A DNA stretch of 35,309 bases from Comamonadaceae bacterium (GTDB lineage Bacteria; Pseudomonadota; Gammaproteobacteria; Burkholderiales; Burkholderiaceae_C), in contig CANKRG010000020.1 in NCBI GenBank assembly GCA_947485165.1, positions 1 through 35,309 of the forward strand, given 5' to 3'. The stretch's first letter is position 1, and every line of letters begins with the position of its first letter. Below the pieces are notes generated by a model. The model did no database searches. It was not told the origin of the DNA and saw nothing but the letters and a program-made list of their open reading frames with translations. The translations under genes and the position numbers were made by a program. Below are positions 7,306-15,742 of the stretch, piece after piece.

Positions 7306-8175
7306 ATGTCACCACTGCGCATTTTCGGGCTGACTTCGCTTGCCATGCTGGCGTTTGCCGGTAATTCGCTGCTGTGTCGGCTGGCGCTGAAACACACCAG
7401 CATCGACCCGGCCAGTTTCACGACCATTCGCCTGGTTTCGGGCGCGGTGATGCTGTTTTTGATCGTCAAATTGCGTCGTAGACCTGCGGTAGGGCGGGGC
7501 AACTGGCTGTCGGGATTTGCCTTGTTTGTTTATGCGGCTGGGTTTTCTTTTGCCTATGTCAGCCTAACTGCGGCGACGGGTGCGCTGTTGCTGTTTGGCG
7601 CGGTCCAGGTGACGATGATCAGCCATGGTTTTTGGGCGGGTGAGCGTCTGCGCAGCTTGCAACTGTTGGGTCTGCTGCTGGCCTTTGGCGGCATGGTGGG
7701 TCTGTTGCTGCCAGGTCTAGCGGCACCGCCGCTGCTGGGTTCAATCTTGATGTTGGGGGCTGGGGTGGCGTGGGGCTTTTATTCTCTGCGTGGCAAAGGG
7801 GCAGGCGACCCAACCGGCGTGACGGCTGGAAATTTCATGCGTGCAGCGCCTATGGCGTTGGTTTTAAGCTTGGTGCTGCTGAGTCAGCCTGAGGTGCGTG
7901 CTTCTTTGGATGCGGCTGGTTTTGGCTACGCCCTTGCTTCTGGTGCGCTGACTTCTGGCATTGGCTACGCTATTTGGTATACAGCCCTACCCGCGCTGAA
8001 AGCCACCCAAGCAGCCACGGTGCAGCTCAGTGTGCCGGTGATCACCGCCTTGGGTGGCATTGTTTTCTTGGGTGAGAGCTTGACGTTGCGGTTGATTTTG
8101 GCCTCCATCGCCATTCTGGGTGGCATCGCCTTGGTTCGGTGCGGCAGTCACCGCTTTCTTGCTCGAAATCGGTAA
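7306..8175 (+). CDS. EamA/DMT-superfamily membrane transporter
   Basis: The 289-residue product has ten predicted hydrophobic segments arranged as two EamA halves (about residues 3-135 and 143-280). Family marks include AMLAFAGNSLLCRLAL at the start, a Pro/Gly-rich second half opening (LLGSILMLGAGVAWGFYSL), and AIWYTALPALKATQAATVQL in the third quarter. Such proteins move amino acids, nucleosides or other metabolites out of or into the cytosol; substrate cannot be read from sequence. I prefer ATG 7306 to the upstream TTG 7285 because the first helix follows directly. It stands alone, with repeats on both sides. Confidence 0.85.
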   Translation: MSPLRIFGLTSLAMLAFAGNSLLCRLALKHTSIDPASFTTIRLVSGAVMLFLIVKLRRRPAVGRGNWLSGFALFVYAAGFSFAYVSLTAATGALLLFGAVQVTMISHGFWAGERLRSLQLLGLLLAFGGMVGLLLPGLAAPPLLGSILMLGAGVAWGFYSLRGKGAGDPTGVTAGNFMRAAPMALVLSLVLLSQPEVRASLDAAGFGYALASGALTSGIGYAIWYTALPALKATQAATVQLSVPVITALGGIVFLGESLTLRLILASIAILGGIALVRCGSHRFLARNR

Positions 8176-8350
8176 ATTCCTCATCGGGATTTATCTGGGT
8201 ATAACCAGCGTGGCATCCGTTTTTAGCGCTGAATTCACTTGGGTGTACGCACATGAGTATGGTTCTAGAACAGCACAATCAAGTCAAAAATCGGCATTGA
8301 TCGTGCCGAGTCATACGGGCGGGGGTAAGTAGTTGTATAAACCTCAAATT

Positions 8351-8410
8351 TTCGGCGTAAATATAGATATAACCTGCGGATTTGCTGCCTAATTTGCTAT
8401 GCTATTAATG
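8351..8410 (+). repeat. Degraded copy of the palindromic repeat
   Basis: Parts match the family (TCGGCGTA near the left, then TGCCTAATTTGCTATGCTAT near the right), but about 20 extra bases separate the two blocks. It is probably an old copy. Confidence 0.4.
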
Positions 8411-8460
8411 GAAAATTACCTTGATGCTGCGGTATTCATAAACTACATTTACCGACCCAT

Positions 8461-8490
8461 TTGACAACTTAAAACGATTTCGTTTACAGT
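8461..8490 (+). promoter_or_regulatory. Candidate sigma-70 promoter of the Rieske gene
   Basis: A perfect TTGACA (8461-8466) is followed, after 18 bases, by TACAGT (8485-8490). It lies 28 bases before the ATG at 8519. The -10 is imperfect, so this is a reasonable guess only. Confidence 0.4.
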
Positions 8491-8518
8491 GAATCCATCT
8501 TCAAGTTGGAGGCTGAGC

Positions 8519-9229
8519 ATGGACAGACGAGATTTCATCGAATCTTGCAGCAAAAGTGCCGCTTGCTTGGGTGCAGCTACTTTGCCAAACACGATGGCTT
8601 GGGCTGCCTACACCCAAGCGCACGAGTATGCCAAAGCCTTGCTGTGCAACGCGCAGGGTGAGCCCGTCAAAGCCAGTAGCTTGAAAGTCAATACCAACTA
8701 TGTGTTTCATTACCCGTTTGAAGCGACGCCCGTATTTCTGCTGAATCTGGACAAAGCTGCGCCGCCAAAATCGCTCAACACCAAAAACAAAGATACCTAT
8801 GCTTGGCCAGGTGGCGTGGGCGCAAATCGCAGCATCGTAGCGTTTTCTGCGATATGCGCGCACCAGCTGGTTTACCCGACGCCGCAGGTCAGCTTCATCA
8901 GCTTTCGCAAAAGCAGATCAACCAAAGGCGTGCAGGACAACTTGATCCACTGCTGCGCCGATCACAGCCAATACGACCCCGCGCTAGGCGCTCAAGTCCT
9001 CAGCGGCCCCGCGCCGCAGCCGCTGTGTGCGGTGCTGTTGCAGCATGATGCCAAGGCCGATACGCTGACGGCTTATGCCACGCTAGGCGGTGAGATGTTT
9101 GAGGAGTTCTTCAAGAAATACGAAGCCAAGCTGAGCCTGGATATAGGAGCGAAAGCTAAAAACAAAATCATCGCCACAGCGACGGTGCACGAGCTGGAGA
9201 AGTTTTGCCGCAATGCTGTGCAGTGTTGA
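8519..9229 (+). CDS. Tat-exported Rieske [2Fe-2S] protein
   Basis: The product has 236 residues from ATG 8519, chosen because GGAGG lies 8 bases upstream and the Tat motif DRRDFIES follows at once. The amino terminus (twin Arg, then a weak hydrophobic stretch CLGAATLPNTMAWAA) indicates Tat export of a folded cofactor protein. Cluster ligands are Cys113-x-His115 (ICAHQL) and Cys146-x2-His149 (CADHSQYDP), followed by GPAPQPL, the usual proline loop. The spacing between the two ligand pairs is about 30 residues, longer than the 15-17 usual in bc1-type Rieske proteins, and Asp148 stands where the disulfide Cys would be. There is no cytochrome b or oxidase gene beside it, so its redox partner is unknown. 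Confidence 0.8.
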   Translation: MDRRDFIESCSKSAACLGAATLPNTMAWAAYTQAHEYAKALLCNAQGEPVKASSLKVNTNYVFHYPFEATPVFLLNLDKAAPPKSLNTKNKDTYAWPGGVGANRSIVAFSAICAHQLVYPTPQVSFISFRKSRSTKGVQDNLIHCCADHSQYDPALGAQVLSGPAPQPLCAVLLQHDAKADTLTAYATLGGEMFEEFFKKYEAKLSLDIGAKAKNKIIATATVHELEKFCRNAVQC

Positions 9230-9249
9230 GTTAGGCTGATTTAAAGGGT

Positions 9250-11211
9250 TTACGTTGCGCTTTCAATCTCTTGGGAAAGTTCTAGCCATTTTGCCTCCAA
9301 AGCTTCAATTTCCTGTTGCACCGTTTTCAGGCGCTTGCCAGCTTGCGCCAAATCTGCAGGTTGCAGGGGTTTGGCCAGGCGGTTTTCCAGGTCTTTGCCT
9401 TCGTGGTTCAAGGTGGCGAGCTGGTCGTCCACTTGCTGCAACTCGCGTTTCAGCGGGGTGAGCGACTTGGTTTTTTCGCCTTTGGGCAATTTTGTGTTCG
9501 ATTTTGCAGCCTTGGCCGCCGCAGCAGCTTCGGCTTTTTCTACTGCCAGTTCCTCTTTCAAGGCCTCGCGGCCACGTTTGGCTTCGTCTAGCAGATACTT
9601 TTGGTAGTCGTCCAAATCGCCATCAAACGGCTCCACGCCACCACGGGTCACCATCCAGAACTCGTCGCAGACGGCGCGTAGCAGCGCACGGTCATGGCTG
9701 ACCAGCATCACGGTGCCTTCAAACTCGTTCAACGCCATCGCCAGCGCTTCGCGGGTGGCCAAGTCCAAATGGTTGGTTGGCTCGTCCAGCAGCAAGAGAT
9801 TCGGGCGCTGCCACACAATCATGCACAGCACCAAGCGGGCTTTTTCGCCACCGCTCATGCTGCCCACGGCCTGCTTGACCATGTCGCCACTGAAGTTGAA
9901 GGTGCCCAAAAAGCTGCGCAACGATTGTTCGTTGGTTTGCTGGTTGCTCAGCTTGCCAGCGGCCTGGGTTTCGCGGGCGAGGCGGATCATGTGTTCCAGC
10001 GGGGTGTCCTGCGGGCGCAGCACGTCAAGCTCTTGCTGGGCGAAATAGCCGATGTTCAGGCCTTTGCCTTCGGTGATTTCGCCTTTGACCGGGGTTAAAG
10101 CACGGGCAATAGTCTTTACGACGGTCGATTTACCCTGGCCGTTGGCGCCCAAAATGCCGATGCGTTGGCCGGCTAAGACAGACTTGTTGACGCGCTGCAC
10201 AATCACCGTCGGCGGTGTGCCTTCGGGGGCGTCGTCGGGTGCGGGGTAGCCGAACGAGCAATCGGTCATCGACAACATCGGATTCGGCAAGTTCGCGGGT
10301 TCTTTGAACTCAAAGGTGAATTCCGCCTCGGCCAACAGCGGCGCGAGTTTTTCCATGCGGTCCAGCGCTTTCACGCGGCTTTGCGCCTGCTTGGCCTTGC
10401 TGGCCTGCGCTTTGAAGCGGGTGATAAATTTTTGCAGATGCGCGATTTTGTCCTGCTGTTTGCCAAATGCGGCGTGTTGCTGCTCCAGCTGTTCGGCGCG
10501 CATGTCTTCAAACTTGCTGTAGTTACCGCCAAAACGGTTCAATTTGCCCATTTCGACCTGCACGGTCACGCCGGTCACCGCGTCCAAAAACTCGCGGTCA
10601 TGGCTGATGACGAGCATGGTGCCTTCGTAGCGTTTCAGCCAAGCTTCCAGCCAGACCAACGCGTCCAAGTCCAAATGGTTGGTTGGCTCGTCCAGCAGTA
10701 GCAAGTCAGACGGGCACATCAAAGCGCGTGCCAGTTGCAGGCGCATGCGCCAGCCGCCAGAGAAGCTGTTGACTGGGTTGTCCAGCTCGGTGGTTTTAAA
10801 GCCCAGACCCAAAATCAGCGCCTGTGCACGGGCGGGGGCGTCGTAAGCGCCGCAATCCGCCAGCGCGGTGTAAGCATGGGCCATGCGGTCGTAGTCGTCG
10901 GTGGCTTCAGCGGCAGTGCATTCTTCTTGCGCGGCTAGCAGGGTGACATCGCCATCGATCACAAACTGGGTGGCGCTTTGCTCGGTTTCGGGCATGTCCT
11001 GTGCGACTTGACCCATGCGCCACTGGCTTGGGATGAAGTATTCGCCGCCGTCTTCGTGCAGCGTGCCGTTCAAGAGCGCAAACAGGGTTGATTTGCCCGC
11101 GCCATTGCGGCCGACAATGCCCACGTTTTCACCGGGGTTGATGGTCACATTGGCGCTGTCAAGCAAGACTTTGGCACTGCGACGCAGCACTACGTTTTTA
11201 AGAGTAATCAT
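9250..11211 (-). CDS. yheS: ABC-F family ATPase YheS
   Basis: The 653-residue product has two ABC ATPase domains and no membrane segments, as in the ABC-F ribosome-associated proteins. Domain 1 has the P-loop GRNGAGKST (34-42), the signature FSGGWRMRLQLARAL and Walker B LLLLDEPTNHLDLDA. The linker is Arg/Lys/Gln-rich (KAQASKAKQAQSRVKALDRM). Domain 2 has GANGQGKST, SGGEKARLVL and a second LLLLDEPTNHLDL. A carboxy-terminal coiled-coil region of about 100 residues follows. Domain order and the opening (a strand ending RRSAKVLLDSANVTINPGE) match E. coli YheS closely, rather than Uup or EttA. The role is thought to be ATP-dependent control of ribosome states. The gene stands alone and converges on the Rieske gene. 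Confidence 0.93.
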   Translation of the reverse strand: MITLKNVVLRRSAKVLLDSANVTINPGENVGIVGRNGAGKSTLFALLNGTLHEDGGEYFIPSQWRMGQVAQDMPETEQSATQFVIDGDVTLLAAQEECTAAEATDDYDRMAHAYTALADCGAYDAPARAQALILGLGFKTTELDNPVNSFSGGWRMRLQLARALMCPSDLLLLDEPTNHLDLDALVWLEAWLKRYEGTMLVISHDREFLDAVTGVTVQVEMGKLNRFGGNYSKFEDMRAEQLEQQHAAFGKQQDKIAHLQKFITRFKAQASKAKQAQSRVKALDRMEKLAPLLAEAEFTFEFKEPANLPNPMLSMTDCSFGYPAPDDAPEGTPPTVIVQRVNKSVLAGQRIGILGANGQGKSTVVKTIARALTPVKGEITEGKGLNIGYFAQQELDVLRPQDTPLEHMIRLARETQAAGKLSNQQTNEQSLRSFLGTFNFSGDMVKQAVGSMSGGEKARLVLCMIVWQRPNLLLLDEPTNHLDLATREALAMALNEFEGTVMLVSHDRALLRAVCDEFWMVTRGGVEPFDGDLDDYQKYLLDEAKRGREALKEELAVEKAEAAAAAKAAKSNTKLPKGEKTKSLTPLKRELQQVDDQLATLNHEGKDLENRLAKPLQPADLAQAGKRLKTVQQEIEALEAKWLELSQEIESAT

Positions 11212-11268
11212 GGATAAGAGGTAGATATGTCGCTAAAGCTATGCCAAAGCGTAACTAAGTATTATCCC

Positions 11269-11696
11269 TTACTTCTTCTTTTCTATTGATTTTTCACCCA
11301 TGGCCTCAGCCGTAATCGCTGCCTGCGAAACTAGCCACTCGCAAAAAGCCTGCACTTCTGGGCGCTGTCCGACGATCAGCCAGTAGGTCAAAGGCGTTTC
11401 CATGCGTTCTGTCGGTGGCAGTTCAATCAAATCCTGCTTGGCCAGATGGTCGGCAATCAGCGGTATGCGGCACAGCGCCACGCCTTGGCCAGTGAGGGCA
11501 GCTTGCACGATTTGGTGTGAATAGATGAAATACAGCCAGCGTTTGAGCTCTAGATCAGGCAGTTTTTGCGCATCTAGCCAGCGCTGCCAGGTCAGCCTTC
11601 GTTGTGCTTGAAGCGGGTGTCGTGGTCGGCTTCAAAAGCGCGCAAATGCCCGGCCGAGAGCGCGCGGGTGCGCAGTTTCGGCTTGGTTAGCGCCAT
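11269..11696 (-). pseudogene. LysR-family regulator, broken by internal deletion and frameshift
   Basis: Two parts of one LysR gene survive. From an ATG at 11696 the minus strand reads MALTKPKLRTRALSAGHLRA then FEA, the typical beginning of a GcvA-like regulator, and jumps straight into effector-domain sequence (HDTRFKHNEG) before a stop at about 11592. One base out of frame, the effector domain resumes (LTWQRWLDAQKLPDLELKRW) and runs to the normal end at 11269. The helix-turn-helix and roughly the first half of the effector domain are gone, and a one-base loss breaks the rest. It is divergent from the TonB receptor relic at 11885, so it may once have regulated it. It is certainly non-functional as a regulator. 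Confidence 0.8.
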
Positions 11697-11884
11697 AAGT
11701 TAAGTGTTTTTCGGAGATGTTATGGGTGTTATCACGCTGTCATTCTACGATGATGCGTATGCCTATTAATTCAAATTTCGCATGAATCAAGTGCTGTTAA
11801 TTCATTGGACGAGATGCATTGAGAACGAGATGACAGAGCCTCATTCGGTCACACCAGTAGTACGTTTCTTTTAAGGAGTTTCAC

Positions 11885-12253
11885 ATGACTAACACATCAG
11901 TCGTTTCACAAGCCGTCAGTTTATTTGTAGAACAAGACAGCGAACTGTGCATCAAGCAAGGCAGTGTGAACTACGAAATCGGCGCGAAGATGGATTCGGC
12001 AGACAAGCGTTTCACAACCCGTTTGGCCTTGTTCTACGCCATCAAAAACAACGAGCGCAACCGCAACCCAGGCTGGGCAGCGCCTAGCTTTGTGACCGCA
12101 GATGTGATGGCCGAATACGCTTTTGAAAAATTCACATTGAAGACCAATGTCAGTAACGTGACCAACAAGCTTTACGCTGATGCGCTTTATACTGGAAATT
12201 ACATTCCAGGTGCGGGCCGCGTGTATGCGTTGACAGCTTCTGTGAAATTTTAA
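11885..12253 (+). pseudogene. TonB-dependent siderophore receptor relic (internally deleted, frame kept)
   Basis: This open frame of 122 residues has a good ribosome binding site (AAGGAG, 11873-11878). It begins like the signal-peptide region of a receptor (MTNTSVVSQAVSL). Residues about 30-58 (NYEIGAKMDSADKRFTTRLA) match a mid-late barrel strand pair of FhuE/Fiu-type receptors. Residues about 65-122 match the last barrel strands, ending in the aromatic terminal residue expected for outer-membrane insertion (LTASVKF). The plug and most of the barrel are missing; a normal receptor has about 700 residues. Both deletions kept the frame. It precedes a PiuC-type dioxygenase, the usual partner of Fiu/PiuA receptors. 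It cannot act as a receptor; whether it is still translated is unknown. Confidence 0.8.
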
Positions 12254-12283
12254 TCATACAAAGTTAAGTAAAAAGTTCGATCC

Positions 12284-12979
12284 ATGCTCCAGCACATCAA
12301 GCAAGTTCTGACTCCTGTAGAAGTGCGCTATGCGCTAGATCTGCTGGCCGATGCGCCTTGGAGCGATGGCCGAGCCAGTGCGGGCACGCAAGCCGCACTG
12401 GTTAAAAACAACACCCAGCTTCCGCACGAGTGCGAATCAGCAAGAACGCTACGCGAGCTGGTCTTGAAAGCGCTAGACCGCCACCCGCTTTTCTTTGCAG
12501 CCTCGTTGCCAAAAAAATTATTCACACCGCGTTTTAACCGTTACGGTCAGTCCGTCAATGCAGAGCCCATGTTTTATGGGCCACATGTCGACAACGCCAT
12601 TCGCTTTGCGCCAGATACTGGGCAGCGTGTGCGTACTGATATATCCGCCACCTTGTTTCTATCAGATCCTGACAGCTACGAAGGCGGCGAGCTGGTGGTG
12701 CATGACAGCACCGGCGAGCAGCGCATCAAACTGGCTGCAGGTGACATGATTTTGTACCCCAGCACCAGCGTGCACCAAGTCACACCCGTTACCCGTGGTA
12801 CGCGTTTGGCATGCTTTTTCTGGATAGAAAGCATGGTTCGCAGCGATGAACAGCGTAGCCTTCTCGTCGATTTAGACAACACCATCCAAGCACTGCGCGG
12901 CAAACATGGTGCAACAACCGAGGCCGTGGCGTTGACAGGGACTTACCATAACCTGCTGCGGCAGTGGGCGGACTCGTGA
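12284..12979 (+). CDS. piuC: Fe(II)/2-oxoglutarate-dependent dioxygenase, PiuC/YbiX family
   Basis: The 231-residue product aligns end to end with E. coli YbiX as I know it. The iron ligands are in [10 protein letters not shown] (His-x-Asp, about 101-103) and [15 protein letters not shown] (His, about 165); the Arg of TRG is the expected oxoglutarate contact. Other family marks are [20 protein letters not shown] and [11 protein letters not shown] at the end. PiuC genes are usually iron-regulated and sit beside a siderophore receptor, as here with the receptor relic 30 bases upstream. The biochemical substrate is not established. The stop TGA overlaps the ATG of the next gene (TGATG). The frame is intact, so this gene outlived its receptor. 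Confidence 0.92.
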   Translation: MLQHIKQVLTPVEVRYALDLLADAPWSDGRASAGTQAALVKNNTQLPHECESARTLRELVLKALDRHPLFFAASLPKKLFTPRFNRYGQSVNAEPMFYGPHVDNAIRFAPDTGQRVRTDISATLFLSDPDSYEGGELVVHDSTGEQRIKLAAGDMILYPSTSVHQVTPVTRGTRLACFFWIESMVRSDEQRSLLVDLDNTIQALRGKHGATTEAVALTGTYHNLLRQWADS

Positions 12980-14226
12980 TGATTCTAGATTGTCCATTAG
13001 AACCGTCATTCCCGCGCAGTCGGGAATCCACAAGCGCCATGATGGATTCCCGCCTGCGCGGGAATGACAGTATTGGAGCTAATGAGCCATCACGGATAAT
13101 CCCCAAAGTTACATCAATTCCCGCTGGTGTGGTCACGTTAATTGACCATGAAAACCACGCACGCAAAGTGCTGGACGACAACGCACAAGCTTATTTTTAT
13201 GGTGGAGCAGGCGATGAGCTGACGCTGTATGACAATTGCCAAGCATGGTCAACTCTTAAACTACAACCCCGTGTGCTGCAGCCCTTGGCTGACGGCCATA
13301 CCCGCACGCAACTGCTGGGTAAAACGCTGGCACACCCTATTTTTCTCGCACCCGTCGCTTACCAACGCATGGCGCATCCAGATGGTGAATTAGCCACTGC
13401 CCATGCAGCAGCGGCGCTTGGGGCTGGCATGGTGCTGAGCACACAATCTAGCACTTCGTTGGAATCAGTCGCAGCTGCAGTGTTGAACGCTAGCAACAGC
13501 GCCACCCGTGGCCCGCTGTGGTTTCAGTTGTACATGCTGCACAATCGCGGCTTTACCAAAGACTTGGTGCAGCGCGCGGAAGCGGCGGGTTACGAACCAC
13601 TGGTCGTCACCGTCGATGCGTCCACGCAGGGCTACCGCGACCGCGAACGACGTGCGAATTTTAAACTTCCCGTTGGTGTCTCTGCCGTGAATCTAGCGGG
13701 TTTGCATGCTGCGCAAACGGCAGTGCTAAAGCCTGGTCAAAGCGCCTTGTTTGACGGCTTGCTAACTACTGCGCCAACGTGGGCAGATATGGAATGGTTG
13801 CAAAGCATCACCCGCTTGCCCATCATTCTCAAAGGCATTTTGCACGAAGACGATGCGCGCCAGGCAGCAAGCATCGGCTTGGCGGGCATTGTGGTGTCCA
13901 ACCACGGCGGTCGTACTTTGGATACGGCTGTAGCCACGGCCGATGTGCTGCCGCGTATTGCACAGAAGCTGGCTGGTGACTTGCCAATTTTGGTAGACGG
14001 TGGCATTCGCCGTGGCACAGACGTGCTCAAAGCCATTGCTTTGGGCGCTACCGCTGTGATGGTGGGGCGACCGTATGTGTACGGCTTGGCCAACGCCGGC
14101 GCGGTGGGCGTGGCGCATGTGCTGCGCTTGCTGCGCGACGAGCTTGAAGTGGCGATGGCTTTGTGTGGTTGCGCAACGCTGGCAGAAGTCAGCAGCAAAG
14201 TCATTTTTCAACCCATAAAACTATAA
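12979..14226 (+). CDS. FMN-dependent alpha-hydroxy-acid dehydrogenase (LldD/glycolate oxidase family)
   Basis: The 415-residue product belongs to the (S)-2-hydroxyacid oxidase family, TIM-barrel flavoproteins that oxidise lactate, glycolate, mandelate or similar. Seen are the opening ARKVLDDNAQAYFYGGAGDE, FLAPVAYQRMAHPDGE, FQLYMLHNRG, the FMN Lys in LPIILKGILHEDDA, the active-site His-Arg in VVSNHGGRTLD, and VDGGIRRGTDVLKAIALGA near the end. I start it at ATG 12979, inside the piuC stop. About 23 residues near the amino end come from an inserted 65-base repeat (13005-13069), which hides the original start. A later GTG at 13129 is an alternative. Substrate unknown; true LldD cannot be claimed. 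Confidence 0.85.
   Translation: MILDCPLEPSFPRSRESTSAMMDSRLRGNDSIGANEPSRIIPKVTSIPAGVVTLIDHENHARKVLDDNAQAYFYGGAGDELTLYDNCQAWSTLKLQPRVLQPLADGHTRTQLLGKTLAHPIFLAPVAYQRMAHPDGELATAHAAAALGAGMVLSTQSSTSLESVAAAVLNASNSATRGPLWFQLYMLHNRGFTKDLVQRAEAAGYEPLVVTVDASTQGYRDRERRANFKLPVGVSAVNLAGLHAAQTAVLKPGQSALFDGLLTTAPTWADMEWLQSITRLPIILKGILHEDDARQAASIGLAGIVVSNHGGRTLDTAVATADVLPRIAQKLAGDLPILVDGGIRRGTDVLKAIALGATAVMVGRPYVYGLANAGAVGVAHVLRLLRDELEVAMALCGCATLAEVSSKVIFQPIKL
13005..13069. repeat. Dispersed inverted repeat (GTCATTCCCGCG type) inside the 5' end of the hydroxyacid dehydrogenase gene
   Basis: The left arm GTCATTCCCGCGCAGTCGGG is mirrored by CGCCTGCGCGGGAATGAC on the right, with a second nested GGATTCCCG/CGGGAATCC pairing. 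It is a widespread proteobacterial repeat, usually intergenic. Here it is read through as PSFPRSRESTSAMMDSRLRG followed by ND. Confidence 0.85.
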
Positions 14227-14240
14227 TTACTTTCTTTTTG

Positions 14241-14972
14241 ATGCCTTCTTCAATGTCTTCTCCGATGACTTTAGCGCTCCCTAAACCGTCTTTTTTTGCG
14301 GCAAATCGCCATGTTGTCATTGCCGGCTCGGTGCTGCTGTTTCATGCACTCACCATTTGGGCGTTGCAAACGGGTCTGCTGATGCGGGCGGTGGAGATCA
14401 TTGTGCCGGTTCAGGTTTTGGCACAAATCATTGATTTGCCAACGCCTAAAACTGCGCCGCCTGTAGCCACACCTACCCCCCCCGTGTCCGTCAAACAAGC
14501 GGTGATCAAGCCAACGCCTGTCACCCAAACCGCACCACCAATTTTGACCGTGAACGAGCCAGCTCCTGCAGCTGCCGCCTTTGTTGCCCCAATGCCAGAA
14601 CCACCAGCGCGTATTTTCTCCCCTGTGGCTGCGCCGTCAGTACCAGTCGCTGCTGTGGCGTCGACACCAGCCGCACCAGCCCCTGCAAAAGTAGTTTTGC
14701 CGTCCAGTGATGCGGAGTACTTGAACAACCCTAAGCCGCCTTATCCGCCGATGAGCAAACGGTTGAATGAGCAAGGCAATGTGATGGTTCGCATTTATAT
14801 CGACTCGGAGGGCTCACCGCAAAAAGCAGAACTACAACGAACAAGTGGTTTTGAGCGATTAGACCAAGCTGCTCTTGCTGTCGTCATGAAATGGCGATAC
14901 GTGCCTGGCAAACGCGGCGGCGTGCCCGAGGCAATGTGGATGGGTACAACGATTAAATTTATATTGGAATAA
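14241..14972 (+). CDS. tonB: TonB energy-transducing protein
   Basis: The 243-residue product starts from ATG 14241 (ATGs at 14253 and 14265 are also possible). It has the three TonB parts: an amino-terminal membrane anchor (about residues 25-45, VVIAGSVLLFHALTIWAL), a Pro/Ala-rich spacer (about 70-165) that spans the periplasm, and the carboxy-terminal TonB domain (about 170-243) with PPYPPMSKRLNEQGNVMVRI and RLDQAALAVVMKWRYVPGKR. It carries proton-motive energy from ExbBD to outer-membrane receptors. exbB and exbD follow on the same strand, so a three-gene operon is likely. The adjacent receptor is a relic, so TonB must serve receptors elsewhere. Confidence 0.92.
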   Translation: MPSSMSSPMTLALPKPSFFAANRHVVIAGSVLLFHALTIWALQTGLLMRAVEIIVPVQVLAQIIDLPTPKTAPPVATPTPPVSVKQAVIKPTPVTQTAPPILTVNEPAPAAAAFVAPMPEPPARIFSPVAAPSVPVAAVASTPAAPAPAKVVLPSSDAEYLNNPKPPYPPMSKRLNEQGNVMVRIYIDSEGSPQKAELQRTSGFERLDQAALAVVMKWRYVPGKRGGVPEAMWMGTTIKFILE

Positions 14973-15028
14973 TATTTTCAATGATCGGTTTTTTTGGTTT
15001 TAATTTTTTAATATTTGGAGTTAGTTAA

Positions 15029-15739
15029 ATGAATTCGCAATTTGGTTTGATGAACGTGTGGTCTCAAGGCGACTTGGTCACCAAAACCGTGGCTTTGCTG
15101 CTGCTGGCCATGTCGCTCGCGTCCTGGATGGTCATTATCATCAAAACGCTGGACATCTTCAAATACAAGCGCCTTGCATCTGAAACCGAGGCTTTCTGGC
15201 GCAGCGCTGACTTTGCCAAAGGCGTGGCCGCGTTGTCGGACGGCGCGGACAACCCGTTGCGGCAATTGGCGCAGCAGGGCATCGAAGCAACGTCACACGT
15301 GCAGCAAGCCGCGAATCCCCACCTGCACGACAGCTTTGATGTGAGCGAGTGGATCACCCGCAGCCTGCGCAACACGCTGGACGAGTTCACCGCCAAGCTG
15401 CAATCGGGCTTGGCGCTCTTGGCCTCGGTCGGCTCCACCGCGCCGTTTGTGGGCTTGTTTGGCACGGTGTGGGGGATCTACCACGCGCTCTTGAGCATAG
15501 GCGCTGCGGGGCAGGCGACCATCGATAAGGTGGCCGGCCCGATTGGTGAATCCCTCATCATGACCGCGCTGGGCTTGGCTGTGGCTATTCCTGCGGTGCT
15601 GGGCTACAACGCTTTGGTGCGGGGCAACAAAGGAGTTTTGCTCAAACTGAATCGCTTTGCACATGACCTGCACGCCTATTTTGTGACGGGTGCAAGGGTT
15701 AAGTCAAACGCCCATTCATCCAACAAAACTGAGGGCTAA
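15029..15739 (+). CDS. exbB: Biopolymer transport protein ExbB (MotA/TolQ/ExbB family)
   Basis: The 236-residue product has one early membrane segment (about 20-42, TVALLLLAMSLASWMVIIIK) and two late ones (about 125-150 and 172-195). The region between holds the conserved SGLALLASVGSTAPFVGLFG and GTVWGIYHAL motifs, and then GPIGESLIMTALGLAVAIPA. GGAG lies about 10 bases before the ATG. It forms the inner-membrane proton-channel complex with ExbD and energises TonB. It is 56 bases after tonB and three bases before exbD. Confidence 0.94.
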   Translation: MNSQFGLMNVWSQGDLVTKTVALLLLAMSLASWMVIIIKTLDIFKYKRLASETEAFWRSADFAKGVAALSDGADNPLRQLAQQGIEATSHVQQAANPHLHDSFDVSEWITRSLRNTLDEFTAKLQSGLALLASVGSTAPFVGLFGTVWGIYHALLSIGAAGQATIDKVAGPIGESLIMTALGLAVAIPAVLGYNALVRGNKGVLLKLNRFAHDLHAYFVTGARVKSNAHSSNKTEG

Positions 15740-15742
15740 ACC

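Larger units (their letters stand above)
8176..8518. other. Intergenic stretch between transporter and Rieske gene
   Basis: This gap of 343 bases has no supported gene. A 70-codon open frame overlapping the end of the transporter gene shows no family likeness. The gap contains a degraded copy of the palindromic repeat (8351-8410) and a candidate promoter for the Rieske gene (8461-8490). Confidence 0.5.

Noticed and set aside
11697-11884. Possible Fur box between the LysR relic and the receptor relic
   Set aside because: I looked for GATAATGATAATCATTATC-like sequence and found only weak AT-rich similarity (around 11815-11835), not enough to call.
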